33,490 bases of DNA from Saprospiraceae bacterium (GTDB taxonomy: Bacteria; Bacteroidota; Bacteroidia; Chitinophagales; Saprospiraceae): assembly GCA_026986005.1 (NCBI GenBank), contig JALSPK010000134.1, positions 1-33,490 of the forward strand, written 5' to 3'. Shown piece by piece: positions 9,895 to 19,400 of this stretch. The notes beneath the pieces are model-generated. The model was not told the DNA's origin. It made no database searches and saw only the letters and a program-made list of their open reading frames with translations. Within the stretch, counting starts at the first letter, position 1, and each line of letters begins with the position of its first letter. Both the position numbers and the translations under genes were made by a program.

Positions 9895-11568
9895 TTAAAG
9901 ACCTAATACATCAATACCTTGTTCAAATATCACATCGACAGGAATACCTTTTGCTGATAATGAATTAATGTCTGATTGTAGTGTTTTGCCCATTTTACCG
10001 TATTTTTCTACAAATTGTTTTACCTTATTATAATCACCATCTCCTTGAAGTGTAAGAATCTTTGTTGATAGCAAATCCATTGCTTTTTCAAAGTTCTTGT
10101 AGTCAATTTTGTATTTGTTTGTTGTCTTATTTTTGGCAAAAGCGCCTAGTTCTTTAAAGAAATTGAATCTTATCAAATTTGCTCTTCCGTGAGCTGATGA
10201 AGCACCAAACCTTATCGACCTGAATATACTAGTCATGAAAGTGGTATAAAAATCTTTTAGGTCTCCTTCAATTTGTCCTTTCTTGTGCAATTGTCTTATC
10301 ATATACAAACCCAGCATGTCAGCCTTCCCTTCTTCCAAAGCCGAATATAGCTCTTTTAAGGCTTTTCTTACAGTTCCCTTACCGTCTAATGTGTTCTTAA
10401 TACCCAATCCGTGAGCTACTTCATGAAACATTGTATTGGAGAAAAATGCATTAAAATTTATTCTTTTCTTTTGGTCTGGGTCGATTAATTCATCTGCAAT
10501 TGGCATTAAAATTTTATCAAATTTCGCTTTCATTGCATTTTTAAGTTGCAATCTTCTAGTACCTTTTTGAAGTTGAACTTCTTCGTCATTTGGCAAATTG
10601 ATAGCTATAGTTTTGCTTCCTGCATTGCAATCTCCTGCGTAATAAACAACATCATAAGCATTCAATTCAACATCACTTCCGGGTTTTTCTTGTTTGTATT
10701 TGTCATCAACAGGAAGCCCTCTTTGTAGTTCAGGTAAGAACTTGGCAAATTTCTTTAACCTCTTGCTCCAATCCATATCTTTTATCAAGACATATGCCTC
10801 ATGCGCTGCCTTGTATCCAAATAAAGCATCTTCATAATTTTCTATTGGGCCTATTACAATGTCAAACTTATTGTCTTTCATATCTAGCCACGCCATATCG
10901 CTCAACTGATAGTTATCGTGTTTTAGTGCTTCAGCCCGTAGTCTTAAGTAGTTGATGAATCCGGCATCTTTGGCATAATGGCTTGCAGTCAAAAGCATAT
11001 CTGCAACATACCATACTTCTTTTTTGAATGCTTTGTAATACGGTACGGAAAAGAGTTTGCCATTTTCGTCCCTTTTGATAAATGTGTATAAACTCTCTTT
11101 ATCTTTTATGTCTGCCGCTTCAAATTCTTCTTTAGTCATGTCTTTAGGGTAAAAGTTGGCTCCCAATGGTTTTTTAGCTATTCCTTTGATAAAAGATTCA
11201 TTACCTCCAAGTCTGTCCCAAGGACCATAATTAATAATAGCAAATTTTTTAAGTTTTGAGTCTGAAATTTTATTTAAAAATCTTGTTTTATTACCGTATG
11301 CTTCTACCCAAAACATACCGTCCATCACTTTTGCTGCATTGATAAGATGCTTCAATAGAATTTTTTCTTTGTCTGTATATTTACTTATATCAGTCGTAAG
11401 TCTGAATGTGGTATATTTTGCCAATAGTTTGTCAATGTCTCTTGATGCCTTGTAGGAGGCAGTTTCGACAATTTTATTTTGTGTTATTTTTTCTTTAGAT
11501 TTTGTGTCATTTTCTTTACACGAAAATATGCTAATAGCAATTATTGATAGAAATAATAGTTTGTTCAT
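9895..11568 (-). CDS. M49-like (dipeptidyl peptidase III family) zinc peptidase, lipoprotein
   Basis: The product has 557 residues. Residues 1-17 form a lipoprotein signal (MNKLLFLSIIAISIFSC, Cys17 as lipid site), which places the enzyme in the periplasm or on a membrane. Around residues 379-390 is MFHEVAHGLG, with His382-Glu383 and His386 as the probable zinc and catalytic residues. LEEGKAD at 411-417 supplies the third ligand (Glu412 or Glu413), as in the EExxA[ED] motif of M49. The upstream segment GPIENYEDALFGYKAAHEA (about 240-258) also fits M49. Most M49 enzymes carry a six-residue HExxGH; this one has the shorter HExxH. M49 enzymes remove dipeptides from the N-termini of oligopeptides; substrate use here is inferred. 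The gene starts 4 nt after the stop of the upstream barrel gene, so the two are probably one operon. Confidence 0.8.
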   Translation of the reverse strand: MNKLLFLSIIAISIFSCKENDTKSKEKITQNKIVETASYKASRDIDKLLAKYTTFRLTTDISKYTDKEKILLKHLINAAKVMDGMFWVEAYGNKTRFLNKISDSKLKKFAIINYGPWDRLGGNESFIKGIAKKPLGANFYPKDMTKEEFEAADIKDKESLYTFIKRDENGKLFSVPYYKAFKKEVWYVADMLLTASHYAKDAGFINYLRLRAEALKHDNYQLSDMAWLDMKDNKFDIVIGPIENYEDALFGYKAAHEAYVLIKDMDWSKRLKKFAKFLPELQRGLPVDDKYKQEKPGSDVELNAYDVVYYAGDCNAGSKTIAINLPNDEEVQLQKGTRRLQLKNAMKAKFDKILMPIADELIDPDQKKRINFNAFFSNTMFHEVAHGLGIKNTLDGKGTVRKALKELYSALEEGKADMLGLYMIRQLHKKGQIEGDLKDFYTTFMTSIFRSIRFGASSAHGRANLIRFNFFKELGAFAKNKTTNKYKIDYKNFEKAMDLLSTKILTLQGDGDYNKVKQFVEKYGKMGKTLQSDINSLSAKGIPVDVIFEQGIDVLGL

Positions 11569-11572
11569 GTTC

Positions 11573-12169
11573 TTAAAATTTATATATTAATCCAAAATTT
11601 AAAAAATAGCTCAAAAGACTTTTTGTCCCATCATCAGGATGCTTGTACATTCTATTAATTGAACGAGTATATCTACCTGTCAACCCCCAGTGTTTGCTGA
11701 AAAAATACTTAGCACCCAATAGAAAACTGATGTCGTTTTTTAAGAAATTGCCTTCTTCTATATCAGGATCTCCCAAACTGTTTTTTGTGCCAAATAATCT
11801 CCCAAACGATATGCCTGCAAAGCCTTGAACCTTGTAATATTCATCATCCTCTATATACCAGTCCTGATAAGATACATAAACAGGAAGTTCAATATAGTTG
11901 AGAGTTATGCTTCTTACTGGTTGACCGATTTTTGTATGACTTCCCCTTTGGCTGAATAAAAAATTAAAATTGACTAGCCAGTTATTTTCAAGATCGTAAG
12001 ATATGCCCAAGCCTGTATCAAATCCCAATTTGTTGTATCCGGCAAGCTGATCTCCATCTATTTGAGCAGCATTGAAACCCAAAATCAACTCTCCACTAAA
12101 TTTTTGAGCTATTGCGGTCTGGGTAAAACTGAAGGACAAAATAAATAATAAAAAATGATACTTACTCAT
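11573..12169 (-). CDS. Small outer-membrane beta-barrel protein (PorT/OMP_b-brl-like)
   Basis: The 198-residue protein has a signal peptide of about 21 residues (MSKYHFLLFILSFSFTQTAIA then QKFSGELILGFNAAQIDGDQ). Alternating polar and hydrophobic beta strands follow, ending in YFLNFGLIYKF with a terminal Phe, as expected of a small outer-membrane barrel. The segment 'LILGFNAAQIDGDQLAGYNKLGFDTGLG' has the pattern seen at the start of many Bacteroidota PorT-like barrels (InxSqidGd...gyxKxGfxxGxxv). The specific function is unknown. It is first in a two-gene operon with the M49-like lipoprotein, which follows after 4 nt. A TATATTTG promoter element lies just upstream. Confidence 0.75.
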   Translation of the reverse strand: MSKYHFLLFILSFSFTQTAIAQKFSGELILGFNAAQIDGDQLAGYNKLGFDTGLGISYDLENNWLVNFNFLFSQRGSHTKIGQPVRSITLNYIELPVYVSYQDWYIEDDEYYKVQGFAGISFGRLFGTKNSLGDPDIEEGNFLKNDISFLLGAKYFFSKHWGLTGRYTRSINRMYKHPDDGTKSLLSYFLNFGLIYKF

Positions 12170-12191
12170 GTATTGATTTTTAAAATATGTA

Positions 12192-12199
12192 CAAATATA
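12192..12199 (-). promoter_or_regulatory. Bacteroidota -7 element for the barrel/M49 operon
   Basis: On the minus strand these bases read TATATTTG (TAnnTTTG), 22 nt before the ATG at 12169. No clear -33 TTTG is seen in this AT-rich stretch. Confidence 0.5.
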
Positions 12200-12354
12200 A
12201 TAAATGATTTGTTTTTAAACGTGAGATTGAATAAAAAGGTATATATTATTTTGAATTGTGCATGCAATAATAGTACAAGTAAAAAACCGAGCTATTTACT
12301 GATGTTTGATGTTTTTTAAAATATAAACACGACTCACAATATATAAAAAATGAC

Positions 12355-12362
12355 TATCTTTG
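12355..12362 (+). promoter_or_regulatory. Bacteroidota -7 element for the small protein/MBL operon
   Basis: TATCTTTG fits TAnnTTTG and lies 17 nt before the ATG at 12380. It falls inside the upstream in-frame extension that starts at 12350, so the ATG at 12380 is the better start. Confidence 0.6.
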
Positions 12363-12379
12363 CTGTAAATAAAATCAAA

Positions 12380-12682
12380 ATGTTTAGTTATACAAGAGCA
12401 AATATAAATAAACTTACGGAAATATTTAATGAATCAGGCTATATTGTGCGTTTCGAAAGAGGTAATTTTAAATCAGGATATGCATTAGTAAAAAACAGGA
12501 AGATTATTGTCATTAATAAGTTTTTTGATATAGAAGCTAGGATTAATGCAATGTTGGAAATAATGGATATTATTCAGTTGGATCAGCATATATTGACTAA
12601 AAAATCAAAACGATTTTATCGATTTCTTGTAAAAAACGGCTTGGTTTTAGGAATAGGTTTAGCTAAAAATGAAGAAGAATGA
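12380..12682 (+). CDS. Conserved small Bacteroidota protein of unknown function
   Basis: The product is about 100 residues, basic, with no signal peptide and no membrane segment. The core reads ESGYIVRFERGNFKSGYALV then KNRKIIVINKFFDIEARINAML. I recognise this as a pattern (YxVRYExGNFxxGYCxL...VVVxNKFFxxExRxxxLxxIL) found in short uncharacterised proteins of many Bacteroidota; that recollection cannot be checked here. An in-frame ATG at 12350 would add ten residues, but it overlaps the probable -7 element, so 12380 is preferred. The stop overlaps the next gene's start by ATGA, implying translational coupling with the hydrolase. No catalytic motif is visible and no function is assigned. Confidence 0.75.
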   Translation: MFSYTRANINKLTEIFNESGYIVRFERGNFKSGYALVKNRKIIVINKFFDIEARINAMLEIMDIIQLDQHILTKKSKRFYRFLVKNGLVLGIGLAKNEEE

Positions 12683-13452
12683 AAATAATATTCCTTGGAA
12701 CCGGACCGTCTTTGGGAGTGCCTGTGCCAACATGTCATTGTGATACTTGCTCTTCAAAAAATTCCAAAGATAAGAGATTGAGAAGTTCTATTTACATTGA
12801 GTATAGAAACAAAAAATTTGTGATAGATTGTGGTCCCGACTTCAGACAGCAAGTATTGTCAAATAGTATTGAAGAAATAGATTTTATTTTATTGACACAT
12901 AAGCATAATGATCATGTGGGAGGATTGGATGATGTTAGACCGTTTAATTATATTCAAAGGAACAATATGCCGATTTATGGTAGTAAGGATACTTTGAGTG
13001 ATGTGAAAACCAGATTTTACTACTCCTTTGAAAAGAGACCTTATCCCGGAGCTCCAAAGTTTGAATTAATCGAATTGGAAAAGGGTAAATCTTTTGATGT
13101 GGATGGATTGGAAATAGTACCGATAGAAGTGCTGCATGGCTCAATGCCAATTTTAGCATATAGAATCGGTGATTTTACATATGTTACAGATGCAAAATAT
13201 ATAGATGATGATCAAGTGAAATTAATTAAAGGAACAAAATACCTCGTTGTAAATTCACTTCTTGTAAATAGATCTCACAGCATTCATTTTAACTTGAGAG
13301 AAGCACTTGATTTTATAAAGCGAATAAATCCAAAAAAAGCTTACTTGACACATTTAAGCCACAATTTTCCTCCTACTGAAGATATTGGTGGCCTCTTACC
13401 TGAAAATGTACAACTGGCTTATGATGGGCTGGAACTTGTATTTAAATTTTGA
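12679..13452 (+). CDS. Metallo-beta-lactamase-fold hydrolase, PhnP-like
   Basis: The 257-residue cytoplasmic protein has the metallo-beta-lactamase fold. It opens with MKIIFLGTGPSLGVPVPTCHCDTC: the GTGxSxGVP start and the Cys19/Cys21/Cys24 cluster, probably a structural zinc site, are hallmarks of PhnP-like phosphodiesterases. The HxHxDH motif is LTHKHNDHVGGLDDVRPF (His74, His76, Asp78, His79). Further ligands are probably His153 (VLHGS), Asp171 (TYVTDAKY) and His225 (YLTHLSH). PhnP hydrolyses cyclic phosphate diesters. No phn genes lie nearby, so a general phosphodiesterase role is more likely than phosphonate breakdown. It overlaps the preceding small gene by four bases. Confidence 0.88.
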   Translation: MKIIFLGTGPSLGVPVPTCHCDTCSSKNSKDKRLRSSIYIEYRNKKFVIDCGPDFRQQVLSNSIEEIDFILLTHKHNDHVGGLDDVRPFNYIQRNNMPIYGSKDTLSDVKTRFYYSFEKRPYPGAPKFELIELEKGKSFDVDGLEIVPIEVLHGSMPILAYRIGDFTYVTDAKYIDDDQVKLIKGTKYLVVNSLLVNRSHSIHFNLREALDFIKRINPKKAYLTHLSHNFPPTEDIGGLLPENVQLAYDGLELVFKF

Positions 13453-13475
13453 ATTGAATTTACCTCATTAAATTA

Positions 13476-15614
13476 TCAATAGTTTTGATCCCATGTTGGT
13501 ACGACTTGCTTTAGTGATGTCTGTAGGTTTTCATTTGGCATCAGACATGCACCATCAATACAAATATATATTAGCGTTTTACCATTTATAAATCTATTTT
13601 TTAATAAAGGTAAATTACTTTCTGCCTTGCTTGCGGCAATGATTGCATTAGGCAAGTACTTTTTATTTAATTCTTTGATATACTTTAAAGCTTTTTCTCC
13701 GATGATTGCAATTTCATAAAATTCTCCTACAAAATCACTATATAATAATAGCCAATTTGAAAATCCTGAGCCATAATTTGATGCTTGTCTTAATGTGTTT
13801 TTTAGCATTTGTTCAGCTATTTCTTTGTATGTTTTGTTTTCAAAATAATGACTAAGTTTAAATAAATTGATTGCCATTACAGAGTTGGAACTGGGTATGA
13901 CACCATCATAAGTTTCGATTTTTCGAGTAATCATAGCCGGATCTTGGTCAGAAGTAAAGAAAAACATATTGCTTTGTTTGTCATGAAAATGCAAAATTGT
14001 ATATTCTGAAAGTGACCTGGCTAAGTCAAGCCATTTTTCTTCAATAGTGGCTTGATATAAACTTATAAATGCATCTATGACAAGTGCATAATCTTCAAGA
14101 TGAGCATTGATCGTGCTTTTTCCATTTTTATAATTGTGGTACAAGCTACTATCCGGATTCATTTGTTTTTTAATAATGAAATTTGCATTTTTTAATGCTA
14201 TTTCCAAAAAGTGATTATCACCAAAGGCATTATAGGCTTCAACATAGGCTTTGAGCATTAATGCATTCCAAGAAGTCAGGGTTTTGTCATCTAACCGTGG
14301 TTTTGATCTATTGCTCCTGTAATCGTATAGTAGCTTTTTCCACGATGCAACTTTATTCTTTAGTTTTGCTAAGTCAATATTATATTCATCTACAAATTCA
14401 TCATCAGTTTTATTTTTTATCAATACATAATATCCATGTTCCCATCTACCATAATTGTTTACATTGTAATACTCCTTGAATAGCTTAAAATCTTCTCCCA
14501 ATAATTGCTTAAGTTCATCTTTTGTCCAAACATAATAAGCTCCTTCTTCTAAATGCCCTGATCCATCATCGCTATCGGCATCTAGAGAAGAGTAAAAATT
14601 ATTCTCACTTCCCATTAACTCTCTTTCAACAAAATTTAAAGATTCTATAACTACATCTTTGTAAACATTATTTTTGTCATGAGTGTATGCTTTGGAATAA
14701 AGGCTGACCAATTGTGCATTGTCATATAGCATCTTTTCAAAATGGGGGATATGCCATTTACCATCGGTTGAATACCTTGAAAAACCACCTCCGATTTGGT
14801 CATAAATTCCACCTTGAGACATTTTAGTAAGAGTCAAATTCACCATTTTCATAATGTCATTATCATTGGCTTGAATAGCATATCTCAATAAGAACTCATA
14901 ATTATTTGGTAGTGGAAATTTTGGTGTTCTTACAGTTCCTCCATTTTTTTTATCAAAGCTATTTGCCCATTTATCAACAGTCTTTTTAAGATAATCCTTT
15001 GTAAAAATTGCTTTACCCTTATTTACTGTGATTAAATCTGCTTGTTTAACTTTATTGGTCAACCCTTCAGCATAATCTTCTAATTGTTCCGGATTAGTAA
15101 TATGCATTTTCGCTAATTGTTCTAGAGCGTTTGCCCAATTGTTTTTGGTGAAATATGTGCCACCCCAGACAGGTCTTCCGTCAGGTAAAGCAACAATGTT
15201 GAGAGGCCAACCTCCTCTACCAGTCAAGATTTGAACAGCTGTCATATAAACCTGATCAATATCGGGTCTTTCTTCACGATCTATTTTAATACAAATGAAA
15301 TTGTCATTCATCAGCTTGGCAATAGTGGTATCTTCAAAACTTTCGTGTTCCATTACATGACACCAGTGGCATGCAGCATAGCCAATAGAGATAATAATTA
15401 ACTTGTTTTCAGCTTTAGCTTTAGCCAAAACAGCTGGATGCCATGCTTCCCAATTTACGGGATTATGAGCATGTTGAAGGAGGTATGGACTAGATTCATT
15501 TATTAGTTTGTTTGTATATTTATGATTGTTCATTATTGGTGAATTTGTATGATTCTGACTTTTACAATTTGATAACAGAAGAGTTACTAAAATTGCTATT
15601 ACGTATTTATGCAT
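13476..15614 (-). CDS. YyaL/DUF255 thioredoxin-domain protein with lipoprotein signal
   Basis: The 712-residue protein has two parts. Residues about 30-190 form the thioredoxin-like DUF255 domain, with the family block NPVNWEAWHPAVLAKAKAEN and the motif GYAACHWCHVMEHESFED (Cys82 and Cys85). IDREERPDID and GGWPLNI follow, all classic for the YyaL/SPATA20 family. The C-terminal part (about 200-700) is an alpha/alpha-barrel-like region with motifs such as GGIYDQIGGGFSRYSTDGKWHIPHFEKML and TSWNALML. The biochemical activity of the family is not settled. The first 17 residues look like a lipoprotein signal (Cys17 in LLLSNCKSQ), unlike the many cytoplasmic homologues. An alternative start at Met28 would remove it. 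The gene ends tail-to-tail with the hydrolase, 23 nt apart. Confidence 0.88.
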   Translation of the reverse strand: MHKYVIAILVTLLLSNCKSQNHTNSPIMNNHKYTNKLINESSPYLLQHAHNPVNWEAWHPAVLAKAKAENKLIIISIGYAACHWCHVMEHESFEDTTIAKLMNDNFICIKIDREERPDIDQVYMTAVQILTGRGGWPLNIVALPDGRPVWGGTYFTKNNWANALEQLAKMHITNPEQLEDYAEGLTNKVKQADLITVNKGKAIFTKDYLKKTVDKWANSFDKKNGGTVRTPKFPLPNNYEFLLRYAIQANDNDIMKMVNLTLTKMSQGGIYDQIGGGFSRYSTDGKWHIPHFEKMLYDNAQLVSLYSKAYTHDKNNVYKDVVIESLNFVERELMGSENNFYSSLDADSDDGSGHLEEGAYYVWTKDELKQLLGEDFKLFKEYYNVNNYGRWEHGYYVLIKNKTDDEFVDEYNIDLAKLKNKVASWKKLLYDYRSNRSKPRLDDKTLTSWNALMLKAYVEAYNAFGDNHFLEIALKNANFIIKKQMNPDSSLYHNYKNGKSTINAHLEDYALVIDAFISLYQATIEEKWLDLARSLSEYTILHFHDKQSNMFFFTSDQDPAMITRKIETYDGVIPSSNSVMAINLFKLSHYFENKTYKEIAEQMLKNTLRQASNYGSGFSNWLLLYSDFVGEFYEIAIIGEKALKYIKELNKKYLPNAIIAASKAESNLPLLKNRFINGKTLIYICIDGACLMPNENLQTSLKQVVPTWDQNY

Positions 15615-15692
15615 TTTATTCTGTTTTTTATATAGTGTTTCGTCACAAAATCTCTGTTAAAAAAAATAAAGCACCTTAGAGGCAGACGCTAA

Positions 15693-16448
15693 TTAATCAA
15701 ATCCTTGTAAAAAACTTAACAGAACTTTTTTATTTGCTCTGCTTACAGGGATTTGAACATTGTTGTTAAGAATCAGATATCCTCCATCTCCCCTTATATA
15801 TTTAAAAACATGATTCATATTGACATAATAAGATTGATGAGCTCTAAAAAATTGAGATAAGGGTAGCATTTGTACAAACTCTTTTAGTGTTTTTGAAATG
15901 ATAAACTTTTTCTTATGATTTGTATAAATCCAAGTGTAATTGCTTTCTGATTTTGCATAGATAATATCTTCTATTTTTATGAATTCAAAACCTGAAGATG
16001 TTGGAAGTGCTATACTTTTAAAGCTTTTTTGGTTGATCTGTAAATTTAAATTGTTGACTAATGCTTTCAAATGACTAGCATCAAGTTTTTCATTTTTTTT
16101 ATCAATTACTTTTTGTATTGAGTTAACCAACTGAACTTTTCTTATCGGTTTGAGCAGATAGTCTATTGCATTAAACTCAAAAGCTCTAATTGCATATTCA
16201 TCAAATGCCGTGATAAAGATTAAATCAAAATTAATATCATCTAATGATTGAAGTAATTCAAAACCTGACAATTTTGGCATTTCTATATCTATCATTACCA
16301 ATTCAGGTTGCATTTCATTTATTGCATCCAAGCCATTGAATGGACTATCATATGTCCCTATGATTTCTATTTTGGGACAATAAGCATTTAATTCAATAGA
16401 CAAAGACTCTAAACTATCTCTTTCATCATCAATTATTAGGGTTCTCAT
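15693..16448 (-). CDS. LytTR-family response regulator
   Basis: The 251-residue protein has an N-terminal receiver domain (1-120) with Asp7/Asp8, phospho-acceptor Asp54 in LVMIDIEMP, Thr80 and Lys100 (LLKP). A LytTR DNA-binding domain follows (about 145-250), recognisable from IIYAKSESNYTWIYT, FFRAHQSYYVNMNHV and a final QIPVSRANKKVLL. It should be phosphorylated by the LytS-type kinase encoded just upstream, whose 3' end it overlaps by 20 bp. Targets are not shown by sequence. The divergent surface-protein operon from 19876 is the obvious candidate, but no convincing LytTR direct repeat was found in the intergenic region. Confidence 0.92.
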   Translation of the reverse strand: MRTLIIDDERDSLESLSIELNAYCPKIEIIGTYDSPFNGLDAINEMQPELVMIDIEMPKLSGFELLQSLDDINFDLIFITAFDEYAIRAFEFNAIDYLLKPIRKVQLVNSIQKVIDKKNEKLDASHLKALVNNLNLQINQKSFKSIALPTSSGFEFIKIEDIIYAKSESNYTWIYTNHKKKFIISKTLKEFVQMLPLSQFFRAHQSYYVNMNHVFKYIRGDGGYLILNNNVQIPVSRANKKVLLSFLQGFD

Positions 16449-19400
16449 AAGGCATTGATATTTTGATTAGTGTTCCTAAAGGTTGATTTTTATCGTTATA
16501 TTTATCTATAATTTCCGTTTTTATCCCCAAGATGCTTGTCGAATTTAAAAGGGATATTCTCTCTTTAGTTATTCCAAGCCCCATCGATTTATACTTTAAA
16601 AAAGATTTGCTTTTTATTTCTTTTGCTTTGATTCTCCCAATACCATTATCTTCTATCTCGCAAATTACAAAATTATTTTGTAAAAAGAATCTTATTGTTA
16701 GTTTTCTGTCTTTTTCTTTATGGAGCAGACCATGCCAAATAGCATTTTCTATGTGCGGCTGTAGTATCATAGGAGGTATATTTACTTTAGTCAAGTCAAT
16801 AGATTTATCTATTCTATAATCTGTTATGAATTTATCTTTAAATCTTAATTTTTCCAGATCCACATACAATTTGATCATGTCTATTTCTTCCTTTAGAGAG
16901 ATCTGTCTTTCTCTAGAGTATTGTAAAATTAAACGTATTAAGTGAGAAAAGTTAGAGAGGTATTCAGCTGCTAATATCGGTTCGTGTTTTAAGATGTAGT
17001 TCTTTATGGAGTTAAGGCTATTAAACATAAAATGAGGATTCATTTGAGAACGTAAAGCTTTTAATTCTAGACAAGCTAGCTGTTTCTCATATTCTGATTT
17101 TAAATGTTCTTTTAATTTCAATCGTTTAGTATTCCATGAATGAAAAATATAAAGAATTGCAAGAAGTAAACTGCTTGAAAATATAATAAACCACCATGTT
17201 CTCCAAAATGGAGGAACGATGGAAAAAGATAATCGTACGGGGGAACTCCATATTTGAGATTCGTTTTTTGACTTAACTAAAAATGTATAGTTCCCCGGGT
17301 TTAAATTAGGGTAGTTTGCAACTTTCACTTTAACTGCTGGTTTTTTCCAATCATGGATTCCTTCTAATTTGTATTGATATTTTATTCTGTTAGGATTACT
17401 GAAGTTGATCGTTGTAAATTCTATTGAAATATCATTTTTTTCATATTGAAAATATAATTTATTTTTTATCTTGTTTCCATTAATATGGGTAAGACTATCA
17501 CCTGATGTAATTGATTTTATAATAGGTTTTGTCGGTTTTCTATATTTGTAACAGTTCTTTGTGTTAAGTTTTGAATAACCTAATTCATGAAATAAAACTA
17601 ATTTATCGTCGATATATCTCATGCCAATGATATTATTATCCAATAATCCATTTTCTTTGGTGAAATTTGAGAACCTATTGATATTTGGAAGAAATAATGA
17701 AAGACCTGAAGCAGAAGATGCAAAAACACTTCCATTAGGAGTTATCACAAGACTATTAATGCGATTATTTATCAATCCATCACGAGTTGTATATTTTTTT
17801 GATAAATATAGCTTATTGTTTTTTAATCCAAACCTAAAAAGACCATTGCTCCAGGTAGCAACCCAAATTGTGCCTTTCTTGTCAACGATTATTTCATTAA
17901 TACCATTTTTTAAATATGCATTAATTTCACTACCGATGGAATTATTTAATTTTCTAGACACTAAATTATAACATAATAATTTGGCATTTTTTTCTATCCA
18001 AACATTGGACATGTCTTGGTAAAAGAGTCCTCGAGAAAATTCAGTTTTACTATTAGATGAACCAATATGAAATGAATCTATGACATTGTTGAATAAGTTA
18101 AGATAAAAAAGTAGATTTGGTGGTTTGGTGAATATTAGTTTATCTTGTTCTGTATGCGCTACGGAAAAATAACCATCCTTCTCAATTTCCTTACTATATC
18201 TGCCCAATTCTAATTTTGATAAACTTTTTGTTTTTTTATTTACTTTGGCTATTCCGTTTTTAAAAAAAATATAAATGTCATTACCTTTTTGTTCAATAAG
18301 GTGAGGGCTTCTAAAATGCTTTGTTCTATCGTTTAAATCAAAAGTTTTATAAATGCTATCACTATTGTCTTTATATATTACTTTGTCAAAATATGCATTT
18401 ACCAATATGTTAAAGCTATCTGATTCCTCATAATAATCGTGAATATAAAAATTTATATCTGACCCCGGCTCTGTAATACTTATACCGGTGATATTTTGAT
18501 TGTCCGGATTCAAATAACTGATACCTTCCGATGTTCCTAGCCATATTCCTCCTGCATGATCTTTATAGATGGATTCAATAAATTTACTTGGTATGCTTTT
18601 ATTGTTTTTAGGCAATACAATCTCCCATGTTTTTGAATTTGTATCAAAAATTTTCAATCCTAATCCTTTCGTTCCAAGCCAAATTCTATCATGATCATCA
18701 ATAATAATATTCGAATTGACACTATTGGGTTGTATATAATGTTGTACTGATTTTGTTTTTGGATTGAATGATGTTAAACCATCTGAATATCTAGCACTCC
18801 AAACAATTCCTTTTGAATCCAACAAAATTCTGTTCCATATAAGTTGGTCGCTTATTGTTTCTTCAATAACGTTACAGCAACCTGTGTTAATATCGCATAC
18901 ATATAATTCAAATCCTGCTGATACATAAATAGAATCTGTGTTGGGGCAAGGTATAATATCTCTAACGTGCCACTTCAAGGGATTACATACAGGAAAAACA
19001 ATATCTTTCATTCCATTTTTAAGATAAGACAATCCTCTATTTTGACTTCCAAGCCATATTTTTTGATTTTTGTCTATATAAATCTTAAAAAAAGGCATAA
19101 TGCCGATTGAATCAGATTCTTTAGGATAATAGTAAAATCTTTTAGCTTTATTTGTTCTTGTGTTCAATTTGTTAAGCCCTCCCTCGTGAGTACTAATCAA
19201 AATGGTTTTTTCGTCCATGCAAGTTATACTTAGTATATCATTGCTGGAAATAGTTGAAGAATCTTCATCTAAAGAAGTAAAATATTCAAAGTTTTGACCG
19301 TCATACTTCACTAATCCTTCTGAGCATCCCAGCCAAATATAACCTAAAGAATCTTGTCTAATTTTTTTAATATGTTTGTAATATAAGCCATCCCTATGGT

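Noticed and set aside
15630-15692. Terminator after the response regulator gene
   Set aside because: A T-rich run follows a possible short hairpin (CCT/AGG with a bulged outer stem), but the pairing is too weak to call.
17621-17971. 116-codon plus-strand frame inside the sensor kinase gene
   Set aside because: Antisense to the propeller repeats, which are clearly coding on the minus strand.
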